Below the pieces are notes generated by a model, which was not told the origin of the DNA, did not search any database, and saw only the letters and a list, made by a program, of their open reading frames with translations. A stretch of DNA of 64,000 nucleotides, taken from Locusta migratoria. Taxonomy: Eukaryota; Arthropoda; Insecta; Orthoptera; Acrididae. The stretch's first letter is position 1; every line of letters begins with the position of its first letter. This document shows positions 11,731 through 23,370 of the stretch, in pieces. The DNA lies in assembly GCA_026315105.1 (NCBI GenBank), contig CM048748.1:479039150-479103149 (forward strand), written 5' to 3'. The translations under genes and the position numbers were made by a program.

Positions 11731-12090
11731 TGTTGTGGTCTTCAGTGCAAAGTCTGTTTTTGTTGCTAACCTGTCCTGTGCAAGCCTCCTCATCTGTGAA
11801 TGACAAAGGCAGCCCACATCCTTCTGAACTTGCTTACCGTATTCATCTCAGGCCAACCCTCTGCAGTTAGTACCCCACTCACCTCCTCCATTGCTAAATC
11901 GACGCTGCCTCGATCTCTCAGAACGTGCCCCACCAATCGATCCTTTGTTTCAGCCCTGCCAGAATTTTCCCTTCGTCCCAATTCAGTTCAGGCGATCTAC
12001 CCCTCTAATCTTTAGCATTCGTTTGTACCACCACATTGAAAATGATTCTATCATCTTCTTTTCTGAACTTATGGTCCACGTTTAACTCCG
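11731..12090 (-). pseudogene. RTE-type LINE 3' end, diverged
   Basis: It aligns by eye with the 3' end of the RTE copy at 40071-42482. On the minus strand the frame 11981-11790 contains KDRLVGHVLRDRGSVDLAME, the relative of RDRLVGHILRHQGFVNLALE, and the element ends near GACTTTGCACTGAAGACCAC. 5' truncated and frameshifted. Confidence 0.7.
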
Positions 12091-12199
12091 GAGACCAAGA
12101 AAATCTGCAACATGGTTTCCCAGTAGTTATAAGAGTTAAAGACTGTTTAGCCAAAGGCAAAAACAATGCCCGAGGCGAATAATTTAGCGTCAAAGAACA

Positions 12200-12569
12200 A
12201 AGCTCTGCGTATGTCCAAGTTCAGAAGTGTTGTTGTATTATCGCGATGTAGGGGAGAGAGTATTACGGAAATGATGTACGAGTTGGGATGAAAATCATTA
12301 AAAGAAAGGCGTTACTGGCTGCGGTGAGATCTATTTGCGAAATTTCTTTTACGAAATGTCTCTTCCGAATACGAGCTATTTTGTTAGTACTCACCTACAT
12401 GAGGAGACACGATCAAAATAATGAAAGAAGAGAAATCAGATGGAAAACAGAAAGGTTGAGGTGTTCGTTATTCCCGCGACAGCAACTGTAGAAAACATTA
12501 CAAAAGCGGTTCGGTGAACCTCTGCTATGCACTTGAATGTGACTTGCAGAGTATTTATGTAGATGTAGA
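12200..12569 (+). pseudogene. CR1-like LINE 3' end
   Basis: Carries the C-terminal RT-ORF region (NNERREIRWKTERLRCSLFP near 12420-12475), then the conserved 3' UTR (GTGACTTGCAGAGTA) and a GTAGATGTAGATG end. It is related to the copy ending at 10815, but diverged. Confidence 0.75.
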
Positions 12570-13082
12570 TGAGCTCTAGGGCTCAGTGGATCTTCAACTA
12601 GGTGTTTACATACTCAAATGGAACAAATATAATAGGCCCTGTATTTTGAGATTCATTGCAGTTCAACACATCGCATCATTTCTTTTGAAAACCATTTTGC
12701 TACCCCGTAGAACAATTGTAATATACGAATTCAACATTGGCAGAATTATCACAAACTATTTGAGTTCGGGATCCCGCCTTTTTTTTTAATTCGGGCACGC
12801 GAATACTATGTTCCTGGAGTATAAATTACTCTGACCGGACAATCTTTTTGCCCCGGATTGTACAACTAAATTAACAGCACAGTACATGTAAACTGCTACT
12901 AATGTTAGTTGTAAATAAGCTGCAAGACAGTAATGAGAGCAAAAGCGGTAGACAACTCCGAATTTCGTTTCTGACCTCGGGCCTCCTACCTTAATCTGTC
13001 CAGTGATGGATCACCTATGTTCTATTAAGTTTTTGGGCGTTCTTACATATCTCATCGAGTTAACATCAATTACTGTACGCAC
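12570..13082. other. Unassigned DNA
   Basis: AT-rich, with no recognised feature. Confidence 0.4.
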
Positions 13083-13330
13083 CGAGTAAGGTGGCGCAAC
13101 TGTAAAGCACTGAAATTGCATTCTGGAGGGCGTGCTTCGAATCAACGTCCGGACATCCTCATTTAGATTTATCGCGATTTCCTTACATCGCTCCATGAAA
13201 AGGCTGGGTTGGTTCCTTTGAAAGGGCGCGGCCGACTTCCTCTCCCAACCTCACCGAAACAATCCGAGCGTCAGCTGCACGTGTAAAGACCAGGATGTCG
13301 ATGGGACGTTAAACCCCGAAATCCGTTTCT
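13083..13330 (+). mobile_element. tRNA-derived SINE, family B
   Basis: Head AAGGTGGCGCAACTGTAAAG, a B-box-like GCTTCGAATCAACG, body GGGCGCGGCCGACTTCC, and end GATGGGACGTTAAACCCC. It is closer to the 53212-53460 copy than to the one at 2484. Confidence 0.75.
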
Positions 13331-13507
13331 TCTTACTTTTCCAATGAAGTAAAAGTGCACAGTAAACTGATTGCATTCCAGTTACCTACTTCAGCTGGTT
13401 TCTCCGATCCCAGGCGGTCAATCTGTGTTTTTTCGGTGAAGCATTCACACTGTTAGGAAAACATCCTGTAGCAGCAGCTACAAACGTATTTCTGCTAATA
13501 TGTGTAG

Positions 13508-15122
13508 CAACATCAACATAAATATTCTACAAATCTCATTTAAGTGTATTACAGAGGGTTTATCGAACCACGTTCCTGATCTTTCTCTTGCCTTTCCCCT
13601 CTCTAATGGCGCGCGGGGAAATGGAAAACCTAAATATTTCCCTCTTCTATATGATTTCTCTTATAATTATCATCTATCCCTTTGAAGGTGGGTGCTACAA
13701 AATATGTTCGCATTTGGAAGAGAAAGTAGCTGAAAGAAATATCGGAAAAGAATCTCGCCCTAACGAATAACGCCGTTCTTTCAATGATATCCACCTGAAC
13801 TTGTGCATCATTTCCATGAAACTCTCTCCCGTGTATCGCGATAACACAAAGTTCTCTGATTTTTTTCCTATTACCTCCGTCAGTCTTATCTGGTGACTAC
13901 CTCATAATGGACAGCAATACAACAAAATTGGACACACAAGTGTAGTGTAGGCAGTTTCTTCAGTACAACTGTTCCATGTTCAGAGTGCTTTGGCAATGAG
14001 ACGTAGCCTACGGTTCGACTTCCCTACAACACCTTCTGTGTGTTGTTTCCAATTTAGGTTGTTTTTCATGGTTATTCCTAGATATTTAGTTTAATTTTAT
14101 TTTCCTTATGTATGACTTGACTTATTGTGTAAATACGTTTAATGGATTTGTTTTAGTGCTCATATTGATGACTTCACACTCGTCATTATTTACAATCAAT
14201 TTCCATATTTTGCACCAAGTATCTAAATCATTTTGCAGCTGCTTTTGATCTTCTGATGACGTTACTAACCGACAAACGACAGCATCATCCGGGAGCAGTC
14301 TGAGAGAGCTGCGGACATTGTGTCCTAAATCGAGTATGGAGATAAAGAACAGTAGGGGCCCTATATCACATCCCTGTGGAACACCAGATATCACTTCCGT
14401 TCCACTCGATAACCTTCCGTGAATTACAACGAACTATCAGTTTTCTGATATGAACTCACAAATCCAATCAAACAAGTGTGTGGCGATATTCCAGAAGCAC
14501 CCAATTTGATTAGAAGACACTTGTGAGGTACACTGTCAAATGCTACTCGGAAATCTAGAAATTTTGGATCGATGTGAGATTTACTGTCGGTAGCATTCTT
14601 AACTTCGTGTAAATAAATAGCTAGCTGTATTTCGCAAGGTGTTGACTATGGGGCAATAGGTCGTTCTCTTCGAGGTAGTTCATATCGTTTGAGGAAAGTA
14701 TATGTGCTAAAATCCTACTGTACATCGACCTATTGATATAGGCCTTTAATTTTGCGAATCAGTCGTTATGAGTTTCTTAAATATTGGAGTGAACTGTGCA
14801 ACGTTCCAGTCTTTCGGTACAGATTTTTCGCTCTGTGCGCGGTTGTTTATGATAGCTAGGTATGGGGTTCTTGCATCAGCGTACTCTGAAAGGAAACTAA
14901 TTGGTGTACAATCAGGACTGGGAGACTTACTTTTGCTAAGTGATTTCAGGTCCTTTAATAGTCGAGGGGTGTCTGCTCCTAAATTACGTAGGCTGGCAGT
15001 TGTTCTTGATTCGAATTCTGGATTATTTGCTTCGTCTTCTTTGCTGCAGGAATTTCGGATCGCTGTAATTAGTAATTCTGGTTTAGCAGAGCTGTCATCT
15101 GTACCATTGCGAGCTTACACAG
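13508..15122 (-). pseudogene. CR1-like LINE, antisense long fragment
   Basis: Read on the minus strand, this copy starts inside the RT (LLKDLKSLSKSKSPSPDC near 14940; AQSEKSVPKDWNVAQF near 14800). It continues through GVPQGCDIGPLLFF and LPDDAVV, the catalytic box altered from FADD (about 14281-14295), to TKTNPLNVFTQ. It ends at the CATCAACATAAAT remnant of the GTAGATG tail. Stops and frameshifts are frequent. The plus-strand open frame at 14768-15274 is its shadow. Confidence 0.85.
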
Positions 15123-15298
15123 GAATTTTTTCAAACAAAACAAAATGGAATGAATTTAAAAGAGGGTACTGTTTTGTGCAGGGTGATGAAAGTATGCACT
15201 TGATATTCAGTTACTTACTTCAATTGGCTCGAGCCCCCTGTGCTACAGCATGCAATAATAATACAAATAAATGAGCCATTCACAGCCTGCGTTTCCTT

Positions 15299-15493
15299 CA
15301 AATCAAATGTTTGTAGAGCTTACGGGACTTGACTACTGGGCCATCAGTCCCTAAACTTACAAACTACTTATGAACTAGCTAAGACTACAGACGGCACAAA
15401 TATCCATGCCCGAGGGGGGATTCGAACCCCCGACCGTAGTGGCCGTGCAGACCGTGACTGAAGCGCCTCAGTCCCCTCGGCCACCGCGGCCGG
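15299..15493 (-). mobile_element. Family A SINE
   Basis: Exact 12-bp target duplication CTGCGTTTCCTT at 15287-15298 and 15494-15505. The tRNA-like head is well preserved. Confidence 0.95.
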
Positions 15494-15505
15494 CTGCGTT
15501 TCCTT

Positions 15506-16027
15506 GGGGCTCCGTGAATGTACTATATATACTGGCTGCGTTGTGTCTAGGGGTACCAGCCACAATGTCCCCAAAATGGTTTATTATGGATAAATGCAAG
15601 CAGGCACAATAACAACGAACGACACGTTCACTCTGGCTAAACGGAAGTTTGTTTCACCTAATAGCCTGACTTCTTTAAGGCTGCCACACAGTTAAATGAA
15701 AACTCAACTGAATCTTTTCTAAGTCGGACAGTCGCTGAATAAAATTAAAGTACTGAAAAATTCCAAGTTCCACTATCACAGAATAAAGTTAGAGTCCACG
15801 AAGCACCACTGAAAATTATTCTATTCCTCAAAGCACCACAGAACAAAATTTCTAAGTTCCACATCTAACACTTCTCTGAAAATTCTTCAAGTGACTCCCC
15901 AGTCGTTCGCTGTAACGCACACGTGTTGTCTGTCTCAACAACACTAGCAGACTGCCCACATTAACCAAGATGGCCGCCTTAAATACCGTCGCTGGCTTAT
16001 TCCGAAGTCAAATTAGTGCCTTATCTA
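15506..16027. other. Unassigned DNA
   Basis: No gene recognised. The repeated words AAGTTCCAC and AAAGCACCAC (15760-15860) suggest decayed simple sequence. Confidence 0.4.
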
Positions 16028-16062
<35 letters not shown>

Positions 16063-16137
16063 AATAAATAAATAAATAAAAAAAATAAATAAATAAATAA
16101 AAAAAATAAATAAATAAATAAAAAATAAATAAATAAA
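16028..16137. repeat. Poly(A) then (AAAT)n tract
   Basis: An A run of about 33 is followed by interrupted AAAT repeats to about 16137. On the minus strand it gives spurious Phe/Leu-rich open frames. Confidence 0.95.
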
Positions 16138-16357
16138 ATGCCTCCTTTACATTTGATGACAGTATTTTGACAGAATTTTTCCGCTGAAACAGAGTATGGC
16201 ATACATATCTTAGTTTCCACATAATTACTAAATTAAACTTTTCGGCTATGATTTTTATATATTTAAAACACAAATCATTCAACAAAGTATTGATATTGTT
16301 ACATTAGCTCTTCACTTAAGTCTCATTTATGGTACTGCCGCTAATGCTACAGTTAGT

Positions 16358-16432
16358 TGTGGTTCGATGAACCTTCTGCCAGGCACTTAAATGTGATTTG
16401 TAGAGTATCCCATGTAGATGTAGATATAGTGT
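16358..16432 (+). mobile_element. CR1-like LINE, last 75 bp
   Basis: GTGGTTCGATGAACC, GCCAGGCACTTAAATGTGAT and the GTAGATGTAGAT end match the 3' ends at 10741-10813 and 12500-12569. This is an extreme 5' truncation. Confidence 0.85.
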
Positions 16433-16880
16433 TGTTTATTTATTTAAAAACCACCTTTTATACCTGGCCTTTTATTCATATTCACTGAATATGCACAAAA
16501 AAACAAATATCATATATATTAATATAAATACAGATAATTAATCCCTGAGACGGATTTCAGTCTCTAATATGTCAAAGACATAAATTGTAAATCTGAAGCA
16601 TTGAATTGAAATTTGTGATGTGGTCGGGAATCGCACCCAGACCTCCGTGCTTTTCTGTCGGGCCTCCTCTCCAGCCTTCAGCCGGCCCTGCGCTCACCAG
16701 TGCTCGCCTCCTTCGGCGTCGGCTTCAGATGCCACACAGCACAAAACATTCCTCTGCTGTAGGTACCAGTGTTGTATTGCAAAACAAATCAATTGCGTCT
16801 TCCCTTCAAATCATACGAAGCTAAAATGATGCTCTATGGAGTAAATAAGAACTGCCCACTCTTCGTGTAGCAAGAAGAAA
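16433..16880. other. Unassigned DNA
   Basis: Nothing firm. At 16620-16650 the reverse complement reads AGGTCTGGGTGCGATTCCC, a degenerate B-box, so a decayed tRNA-like repeat is possible. Confidence 0.35.
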
Positions 16881-18388
16881 AAAAAAAGCTTGTAATTCAA
16901 ACAAATGAAATGGTATTCAATACGTAAGTGAAACCTTTAAAAAGTTTTGGAACAAAGTTCTGTATTTGGAGCGCTTTTGTACAACGTAATGCTGGTCGTT
17001 AATATAGAGTATGAAAACTTGTAAGGTAGGAGCTTTCCAGTTAATCGTATAATCAATAAACTGTCCGAGAAGCCATGTGTAGCTATTATGCCTGGCTTCA
17101 GGGTAATATTTCCAATCAGGGCGCAGTATGTCATGTACAGTAATGTTCAGTGCGGTGGTGCGGGTCACAAGAGCCAGTCTTCTTCTAGACCACGTCCAGA
17201 TTTCAGACCACGTCTGATCTCGACAGACAAATGCGTGCGCTAACGTGTCCAGCAGCTGGCACCGAGTGCAGTACGGCGTGGCTTTTAATTTGATATTGTA
17301 CATCTTTTCGCCAGTAGGGATGACATCATTTACAACGTCATACCAGGTGGATCTAACTTGCGTACTAAGTACTGAATTATGTATGTTTTTCCATATAGCA
17401 GTCCAGTTATAAAGCGGATATTTCAGCTCGATTGTATTCTGTGGCACTATGTCAGTGAATGTGCGATATAGTGATGCAGTATCGTAAGTCCGTTGATGTG
17501 CTCGTATATAGCCAACTTCTAAATAAAATTTTCTGGCGTGTTCCAGTTCCGGGTTGATACTGGCGAGGTTTACTGGCACAGCCGTATCCGCAGGTTCTAA
17601 GCGGACAAACAAATTTTTGGTGATCGTATTGTAATCGACCTGCAAAATTTTGATGGTTCTGCTGACAAATAGTGCCGTACCCTGCGCTTCCAAATTTTTG
17701 AGCCCGATGCCTCCCTTACTGCAGCTACGTGACCGTGTAGGAAAAGCAACATTAAAGATGTTGCCCCTCCACAAGTACCAACTCGCACTGGCTGTCATTT
17801 TCTGAGCAGTGGTGTTGGTGACAGGTAAAGTTGCAGCTACGTGGTACATTTTACTGTAGACATAACCATTAATGAATAAGGCTTTTTGAATGCGGTCTAA
17901 ACTTCTTGTAGAATTATCCCATAGAGTCGCACGTATGATGTTAAGTTTTTCTTCCAGTTGAGCTGTACCATGATACGGGGTTAGCCGTGAGAATCAGTCC
18001 CAACTGTTTCCTGGTCTCTGTTATAGGAAGCCACGTGGATGTAATATAGTCTTTATGCGGTCCTAATAATAGCAACTGAGACTTCCGCTCGTTCACCCTG
18101 GCACCACAAGCATGAGTATACTCTTGAACTACCCACTTGGTGGTATCGAGTTCTTCGCTGGAGCTGACAAGGACGCTGACGTCGTCGGCGTAGGCTTGGC
18201 ATACTGTTCTTGTATTGAAAATCTGTAACCCTTGCAAGTTGGTGTATAACGTTCGGAGGAGTGGTTCCACAGCTATCGCATACAGAGTCGTAGACAGTGG
18301 ACATCCTTGTCGGATACCCCACTGCTGTGTAATAGATGGAGTGAGTTGACCATTAATATGGCATCTGAATGTCGTATGGCAGATGCAA

Positions 18389-18572
18389 ACTACGGGGTCA
18401 TCAGTCCCTAGACTGATGACCGTGCAGTCTAGTCCCCTCTAAACTATAATATCAGTTCCTAAACTTACAAACTACAAATATCCATGCCCGAGGGGGGATT
18501 CCAACTCCCGACCGTAGTAGCCGTGGAGACCGTGACTGGAGCGCCTCAGTCCCCTCGGCCACCGCGGCCGGC
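18389..18572 (-). mobile_element. Family A SINE in ORF2, tail rearranged
   Basis: Exact 10-bp duplication GCAGATGCAA at 18379-18388 and 18573-18582. The 3' part is scrambled: GGGTCATCAGTCCCTAGA is followed at once by its near inverse, CTGATGACCGTGCAGTCTAG, before the normal body resumes. The usual TTCAAATG end is missing. Confidence 0.9.
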
Positions 18573-18666
18573 GCAGATGCAATGCGTTATGATTGAAATA
18601 AATCGATCGCTGAAGCCCATAGTCCTCATAACTTGAAATAAGAAATTGTGGTCGACTCTGTCAAAC

Positions 18667-18711
18667 TTGTTAAGCTTATGGGACTTAACTACGGGGTCAT
18701 CAGTCCCTAAA
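18667..18711 (-). mobile_element. 45-bp SINE scrap inside the RT frame
   Basis: Matches only the SINE interval TTTAGGGACTGATGACC to CATAAGCTTAACAA, lacking both the tRNA head and the 3' end. It falls between the codons for DKA and FDR of the conserved FDKAFDRVDH motif. At most 1-4 bases are shared between the flanks. Confidence 0.85.
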
Positions 18712-20463
18712 CGCTTTATCGAAGTCGAGGAATTCCAGTGCCATTCTGCTTCTACATATCCAGGTGAGGTAAATTAAGTCTCTGTATTCGGCGAGTATTG
18801 TCAACATTGAACGCCCAGTAACCGCACTTTTCTGGTAATGACCAATAATCTTGCGAAGGAACGGTTTCATACTCTTGTTCAAGAGACGAGTCAATATTTT
18901 AAAATCCGTATTCAGAAGCGTGATTCGTCTAAAATTCTGCAGTCCGCCAGCATGCGGCGTTTTCGGGATGATAACGAGGATGCCTTCAGTGGAGTTCGAA
19001 GGAAAGTCATTGCCGGACATTAACTCGTTATACATTTCGGTGAGTTGAGGGCCGAGTAAATACCAAAAACCGGTCGTAGAATTCTATAGGCAGACCGTCT
19101 GAACCAGCAGCTTTGTTTCGCTCCGCTTCTGCGATAGCATCTGCAATTTCAGCACAAGTTATACTTTCCAGCAACTCTGCGTTATCCTCGTCCGCTATTC
19201 TTTGCGTGGTATTTGATAAAAACGACCGCAGTACGTTAAGTCCGTCGCCGATGCAGCGAAGAGGTTCGTAAAATAACTTGCAACGTATGCCTTGATTTCA
19301 CCTTGATGTGTATACTCCTGTCCCTGCTCATCCGTAAGCTTGTGTACCATTTGTCGCCTGGCTCTTTTCGTTTCCTTTATTACGTGGAAGATGGAAACAT
19401 TTTCGTGTGCTATGTCGTTGGCATTTCTGGCTCGTATCCTGATGCCCTCCAGGGATTGTCTCGTAAGCGCAACTATTTTTGCTTTAGACTTTTTGATTTT
19501 GATGACGTCCGCAGCCGTGGATGTCGGTTTGTTATATAAATCACGAAGTAGCGCAAAGAAGTATTCCAGTGATCGTTTCTTCCAATGCGCTCTGTCCTTA
19601 GCGAACTGAATAATACATTTTCTTAGTTGTGGTTTGGCGCACTCCAGCCACCATTCAATACGTCTGGCGTAACGCGGTATTCGCTGAAGACATCGTTGCC
19701 AGGTGTTGGAGAGAATCGTCATTAATGAGGGAGACATTAAGTTGCCACAGTCCGCGTCCCAAAAAGGTCTTCTGTGGTGTGTGTCTCAGGACTACTTGAA
19801 AGGCACCGTGTTCACTAAAACTTGGGGGCCACATCTCACAGGCCATAATACTGGTTTTAAAATCATCGCTGACATAAATTCTGTCGATTCTACTTTGAGA
19901 CACACTGCTGATGTATGTGTACGCAACGGCGTGTGGCCGGAGATGTATCCAAGTGTCCGTGACTTGAAGACCACTAACAAGCTGTTGCAGCTCCTCGCAA
20001 AAGTTAAAATTTGGAGCTTGATCTTGCTTACGTAAAACACAATTGAAATCTCCAGCTAAAATTAGTTTGCATCATTGTCTCGTGAAGAGTGTGACTATTT
20101 CGTCTCGAAAAAAATCACATCTCTGTCGTCTATTGTTGCTTCCTGATGGCGCGTAAATATTGACAAGTAACAAATCTCGTATACTGATGGAGATTCCTCT
20201 ACCCGAGCTTAAGAGGGCTTCTGTAGTAATCTGGATGCCTTCCTTACTTAAAATCGCGGTACCAGCTTCGGGTCCAATATTAATTATGGAGGTGTAACCA
20301 AATATCTGTCCTATTTTGGTGGAGACCACTTCTTGTACTAACGCGATATCTATTTCTGCAGCATGTAGGTAGTCCTTAAGGCATTGGAATTTGACGTCGG
20401 ACTCTATTCTATTGATGTTTAAAGTGGCTAACTTAAAGTCTTGCATGATTGTAGGGGTTGCAA

Positions 20464-21681
20464 TTAATCACCGACTTCGTCCGCCCAATTGATCTTTGGG
20501 AGGGACGGTGCAGTGTCCATAAGCGCGGAATCTTGCACATCGACGTTCATCAGAGTGTCCTCCGTCTCCGGGTATAAAGGTTGTGAACGGTCTTGCTCGT
20601 GAGATGGCTCATCATACCCATCCTTTTTGAGTATTTTCCTCACGCGCTGTGGTTTCGTGTCCAGTTCCTGAGTTTCGCCCTGACTTTGTGTCCTCAGTGG
20701 TCGTTTGGTTTTAGACGACTTCTGTTTTAGATTTCCTACTTCGCCGACTGAATTCTGCGGACATTCTAAATGTTTGTCATCACCACCACGGCTCCCTGTA
20801 GGCACTGAGACAGATTGTAACTGCTGCAACGTGGGTGGAGCTTCAGTGTAGTGATACATTCTCCGACTCCGTCGCGGAGGAGTGTTCCGGCACTCAAGTG
20901 TTGGGTGCGGGATCGTTTGATGCAGCAGCGGAGGGAACGGTGTGAGTCTCGGCCTACACGACTTCTTGTTTGGAAGTCTGCTCCTGGTGTTCGTCGCCGT
21001 GTTTGGAAAGATCAGCACTGTCCGTGTCTGAACCCGCAGACGGCGCTCGGTCAGTGGCAACTACCTAGCGAGGCAATTGTCGCGGTCTTGCTTGTGGACA
21101 TGCTGCTGTCACGTGTTCTGACGATCCACAATGAGCTTATGTATGAGGTTGTCCGTCGTATGTGACAAGACCTTTGAACCCCTGTACTATGATATAGGAC
21201 GGTATATGTTTATTCAAATCAGTCTTGACGATTTTGTCACGCCGTTGTCAACGTTAAAGTGCCTGAGACCTGTCCACTTTTCTCTTTGAATTTGGAGCAC
21301 CGACCCGTAAAGGAAGAGGGCCTCTCGTATACGATCTAAGTTGACTTCAAACGGTAGGTTGTAAACACGTACCAACTTGAGGCCAAGTCCGGAGCAAGTT
21401 ACTGTAACCTCACTAATTGCGCCATTTGAGTGAGCGAACGTTGCCTTTCCGTCAGTTCGAGTCATAGTTCGCAGGCAGATATCATCATTACGAACTTGCA
21501 CATATACAGCATTGGCTACGAAATCGTAAGCAAAGCCTACAACGTCGTCGTCTTCTAGGTGAATCTTGTCATGTAACCAATCGTCGAGTTCCGAAATAGT
21601 CGGTCGCACGTATCCGTATTTAAATGCGAACTTCAGGGTGAGTGTTGGAACTAGAGTTTCCATACTACAGTGGGAGAGCAA
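20464..21681 (-). pseudogene. ORF1 (gag-like RNA-binding protein) of non-LTR element
   Basis: The N-terminal part, starting from ATG near 21681, contains KYGYVRPTISELDDWLHD, then GLGLKLVRVYNLPFEVNLD (an RRM-like 'xVxNLPxE' pattern) and LYGSVLQIQREKW. A frameshift follows near 21220. Downstream, the second frame reads YDGQPH, then stop, then AHCGSSEHVTAAC. This is a CCHC zinc knuckle in which the first cysteine codon is a TAA stop (21137-21139). The C-terminal part (21060-20464) is charged, rich in Pro, Ser and Thr, and ends NWADEVGD. At least two lesions. Confidence 0.75.
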
Positions 21682-22700
21682 TACTCACAAGAACCGTCAA
21701 CAGGCTGCGGCTCCGCCGGCGCGCACGCTGGCGTAAACAACCCAGCGGTGTGCACTCGACCGCGGGACTGCACTGCTAGACCACCGCATCCCTAGCGATT
21801 AGGGCGCCTCGGAACAGTCTAAGCACGATTTCCTTCACGTCACAAACTTTAATTCAGCTTCTATGTTTCATAGAATATTGCCAGTACTGCCGAGGTTCTC
21901 CATGCAGCGGAATAGCACCTCGGCAATGGACATATTGGAACATTGCTGTTTAAGGTTATATATCGATGTGTCCCCACAAAGGTGTCCCCTTACAGCAACG
22001 CTAGTGCATTCCTTTTGCGCCACTAGCCATTACGGCTGACGTCACTACCTGCGGTGTCTCGGGACCGCCGGATTGGCTGTGGCGCCTCAGACGGCCAGCT
22101 GTCAGGATCCCGATTACCGCTACTGGCGGACTATCTGATTGCGGGCGGCCTGTACCACTTGCTGTAGACAAGGGGGGGGGGGGGGGCGTAATCTCTTCTC
22201 CAAAGTCCGCAAGACGGGGGGGGGGGGCGCAACTTTTCTCCCCCCCCCCCCCCCAGCAGGCGGGCCTGGAATCTGCTTTCAGCAGGCAGTGCGCCGCGCC
22301 GGTGGCGCCGCAGTTGTGATGCGGCAGACAATTACATTAGAGGCCGCCCGCCCCCGGCCTCCCTCGGCCCCGCGGGTCAACTCGGCCGGAGTTTGTAATC
22401 CGTCAACTCGAGTTGGCGGCGGCGGCGGCGGCGGCTTACCAGGAGCTGCCGCCCTCGCTGCGCCCGCTCGGACCTTTCTTCGGCTTCGGCGGCCGGGATA
22501 ATCCGGCAGCCAGGCGCCGGCGCGGCGCCGCCACCTGCACAGTGCACAGGCTGCAGGCGGCCGAAGTAAGAACCACCGCCGCACCCTGCTGTCGGAGAGC
22601 ACGGAACGGCGGCTCTAGCGGATCTCAAGTACCGAGTATCGATCCGTGTAGTGTCCGAGAGCGGCAATGCATGCCCTCATTCTGGAGTCAGTCCTGTCGT
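21682..22700. other. GC-rich block with homopolymers and (GGC)n
   Basis: G runs at 22172-22186 and 22216-22227, a C run at 22240-22254 and (GGC)n at 22415-22435, in CpG-rich sequence. The open frames here are proline/glycine/arginine-rich composition artefacts. It could be a CpG island or first exon of an unlinked gene, but there is no protein evidence. Confidence 0.45.
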
Positions 22701-23165
22701 ATTGGCGACGAATACGGTCTTGGGAAATATTCTCCCCCCCTCCCCCCTACCTGCTAGACTTGCTCACTTAGTTTGCCAAAATATTATTACGTTGAATTTC
22801 GTCAATCCATTCATTGCAGTTGAATGGGAATTAATAATATAAGATTGGGGTATTGCTGCTAAAATTGGTGTTATTTACGGCTGTACAGTTTCTTGCAGCT
22901 GTTCGAAGAAATATTAATATTTACTTGCAACATTCACTGTTTTCTCTGCAACATAATCTTCTCTGTCATTTCGATAATGCGGTCCAAGATGTCATAATCT
23001 TCTTTCTCCCATAGTATTCATTACTGGTTTTCGTTTTTGCAGCCATAGTAACAGAATCAATTGCCGCTCAGTGGACATTAACAGTGGCTATTGGAGGTGA
23101 CCGGTCCTGCACGCGAATGACCAGCATCTACTGAATCAAAATAAGCCAGTGAAAAAAAAAAATCG
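22701..23165. other. Unassigned AT-rich DNA
   Basis: No recognised feature. Confidence 0.4.
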
Positions 23166-23370
23166 AATGCTTGTAACTCTAAGGCACGTACTGCTGCGGT
23201 TGTGAGTCCCTAGGCTTACAAAGTAGTTAAATGAACTTGCAGTAACTTATGCTGTGGACAACACACATACACATACACACGGCCCAAATAGGAATCAACC
23301 TCCGACGGCGAGCAGCCGCTCGCGCCGCAGCAAGGCGCCTCAAAGAGCGCCGCCCACGCCACCGCGGCAG
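23166..23370 (-). mobile_element. Strongly diverged family A SINE
   Basis: On the minus strand the head reads CTGCCGCGGTGGCGTGGG. The body retains GTGTTGTCCACAGCATAAG and AGCCTAGGGACTCAC. A small CA expansion sits at 23262-23279. No target duplication seen. Confidence 0.65.

Larger units (their letters stand above)
16917..20446 (-). pseudogene. ORF2 (endonuclease and reverse transcriptase)
   Basis: Domains in order: APE-type endonuclease, from MQDFKLATLNINRIE (20446) through ALVQEVV (the catalytic Glu), to SRIDRIYVS and SEHGAFQVVL (about 19900-19790; the usual SDH is SEH here). A linker follows (19737-19195). The reverse transcriptase has FRRITLLNTDFKILTRLL (about 18940) and LDFDKAF (split by the SINE scrap at 18711). 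Its catalytic box AYADDV has YADD at 18181-18192, followed by ARVNERKSQLLLLG. The C-terminal domain (17849-16917) has a CTRCQLLDTLAHAFVC zinc knuckle. Several frameshifts and two insertions mean it cannot make a full protein. Confidence 0.85.
16917..21681 (-). mobile_element. Two-ORF non-LTR retrotransposon, nearly full length
   Basis: Reading on the minus strand: ORF1 (gag-like, 21681-20464), then ORF2 with endonuclease, reverse transcriptase and C-terminal zinc knuckle (20446-16917). It is interrupted by a SINE (18389-18572) and a 45-bp SINE scrap (18667-18711). The clade is not resolved. The gag-like ORF1 and the C-terminal CCHC suggest the I or L1/Tx1-like groups. I found neither a poly(A) end nor a target duplication. 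Confidence 0.85.

Noticed and set aside
14768..15274. 168-codon open frame on the plus strand
   Set aside because: It is the antisense shadow of a CR1-like reverse transcriptase; the minus strand carries the family motifs.
16008..16285. Phe/Leu-rich, membrane-like frames
   Set aside because: Translation of a poly(A)/(AAAT)n tract on the opposite strand.
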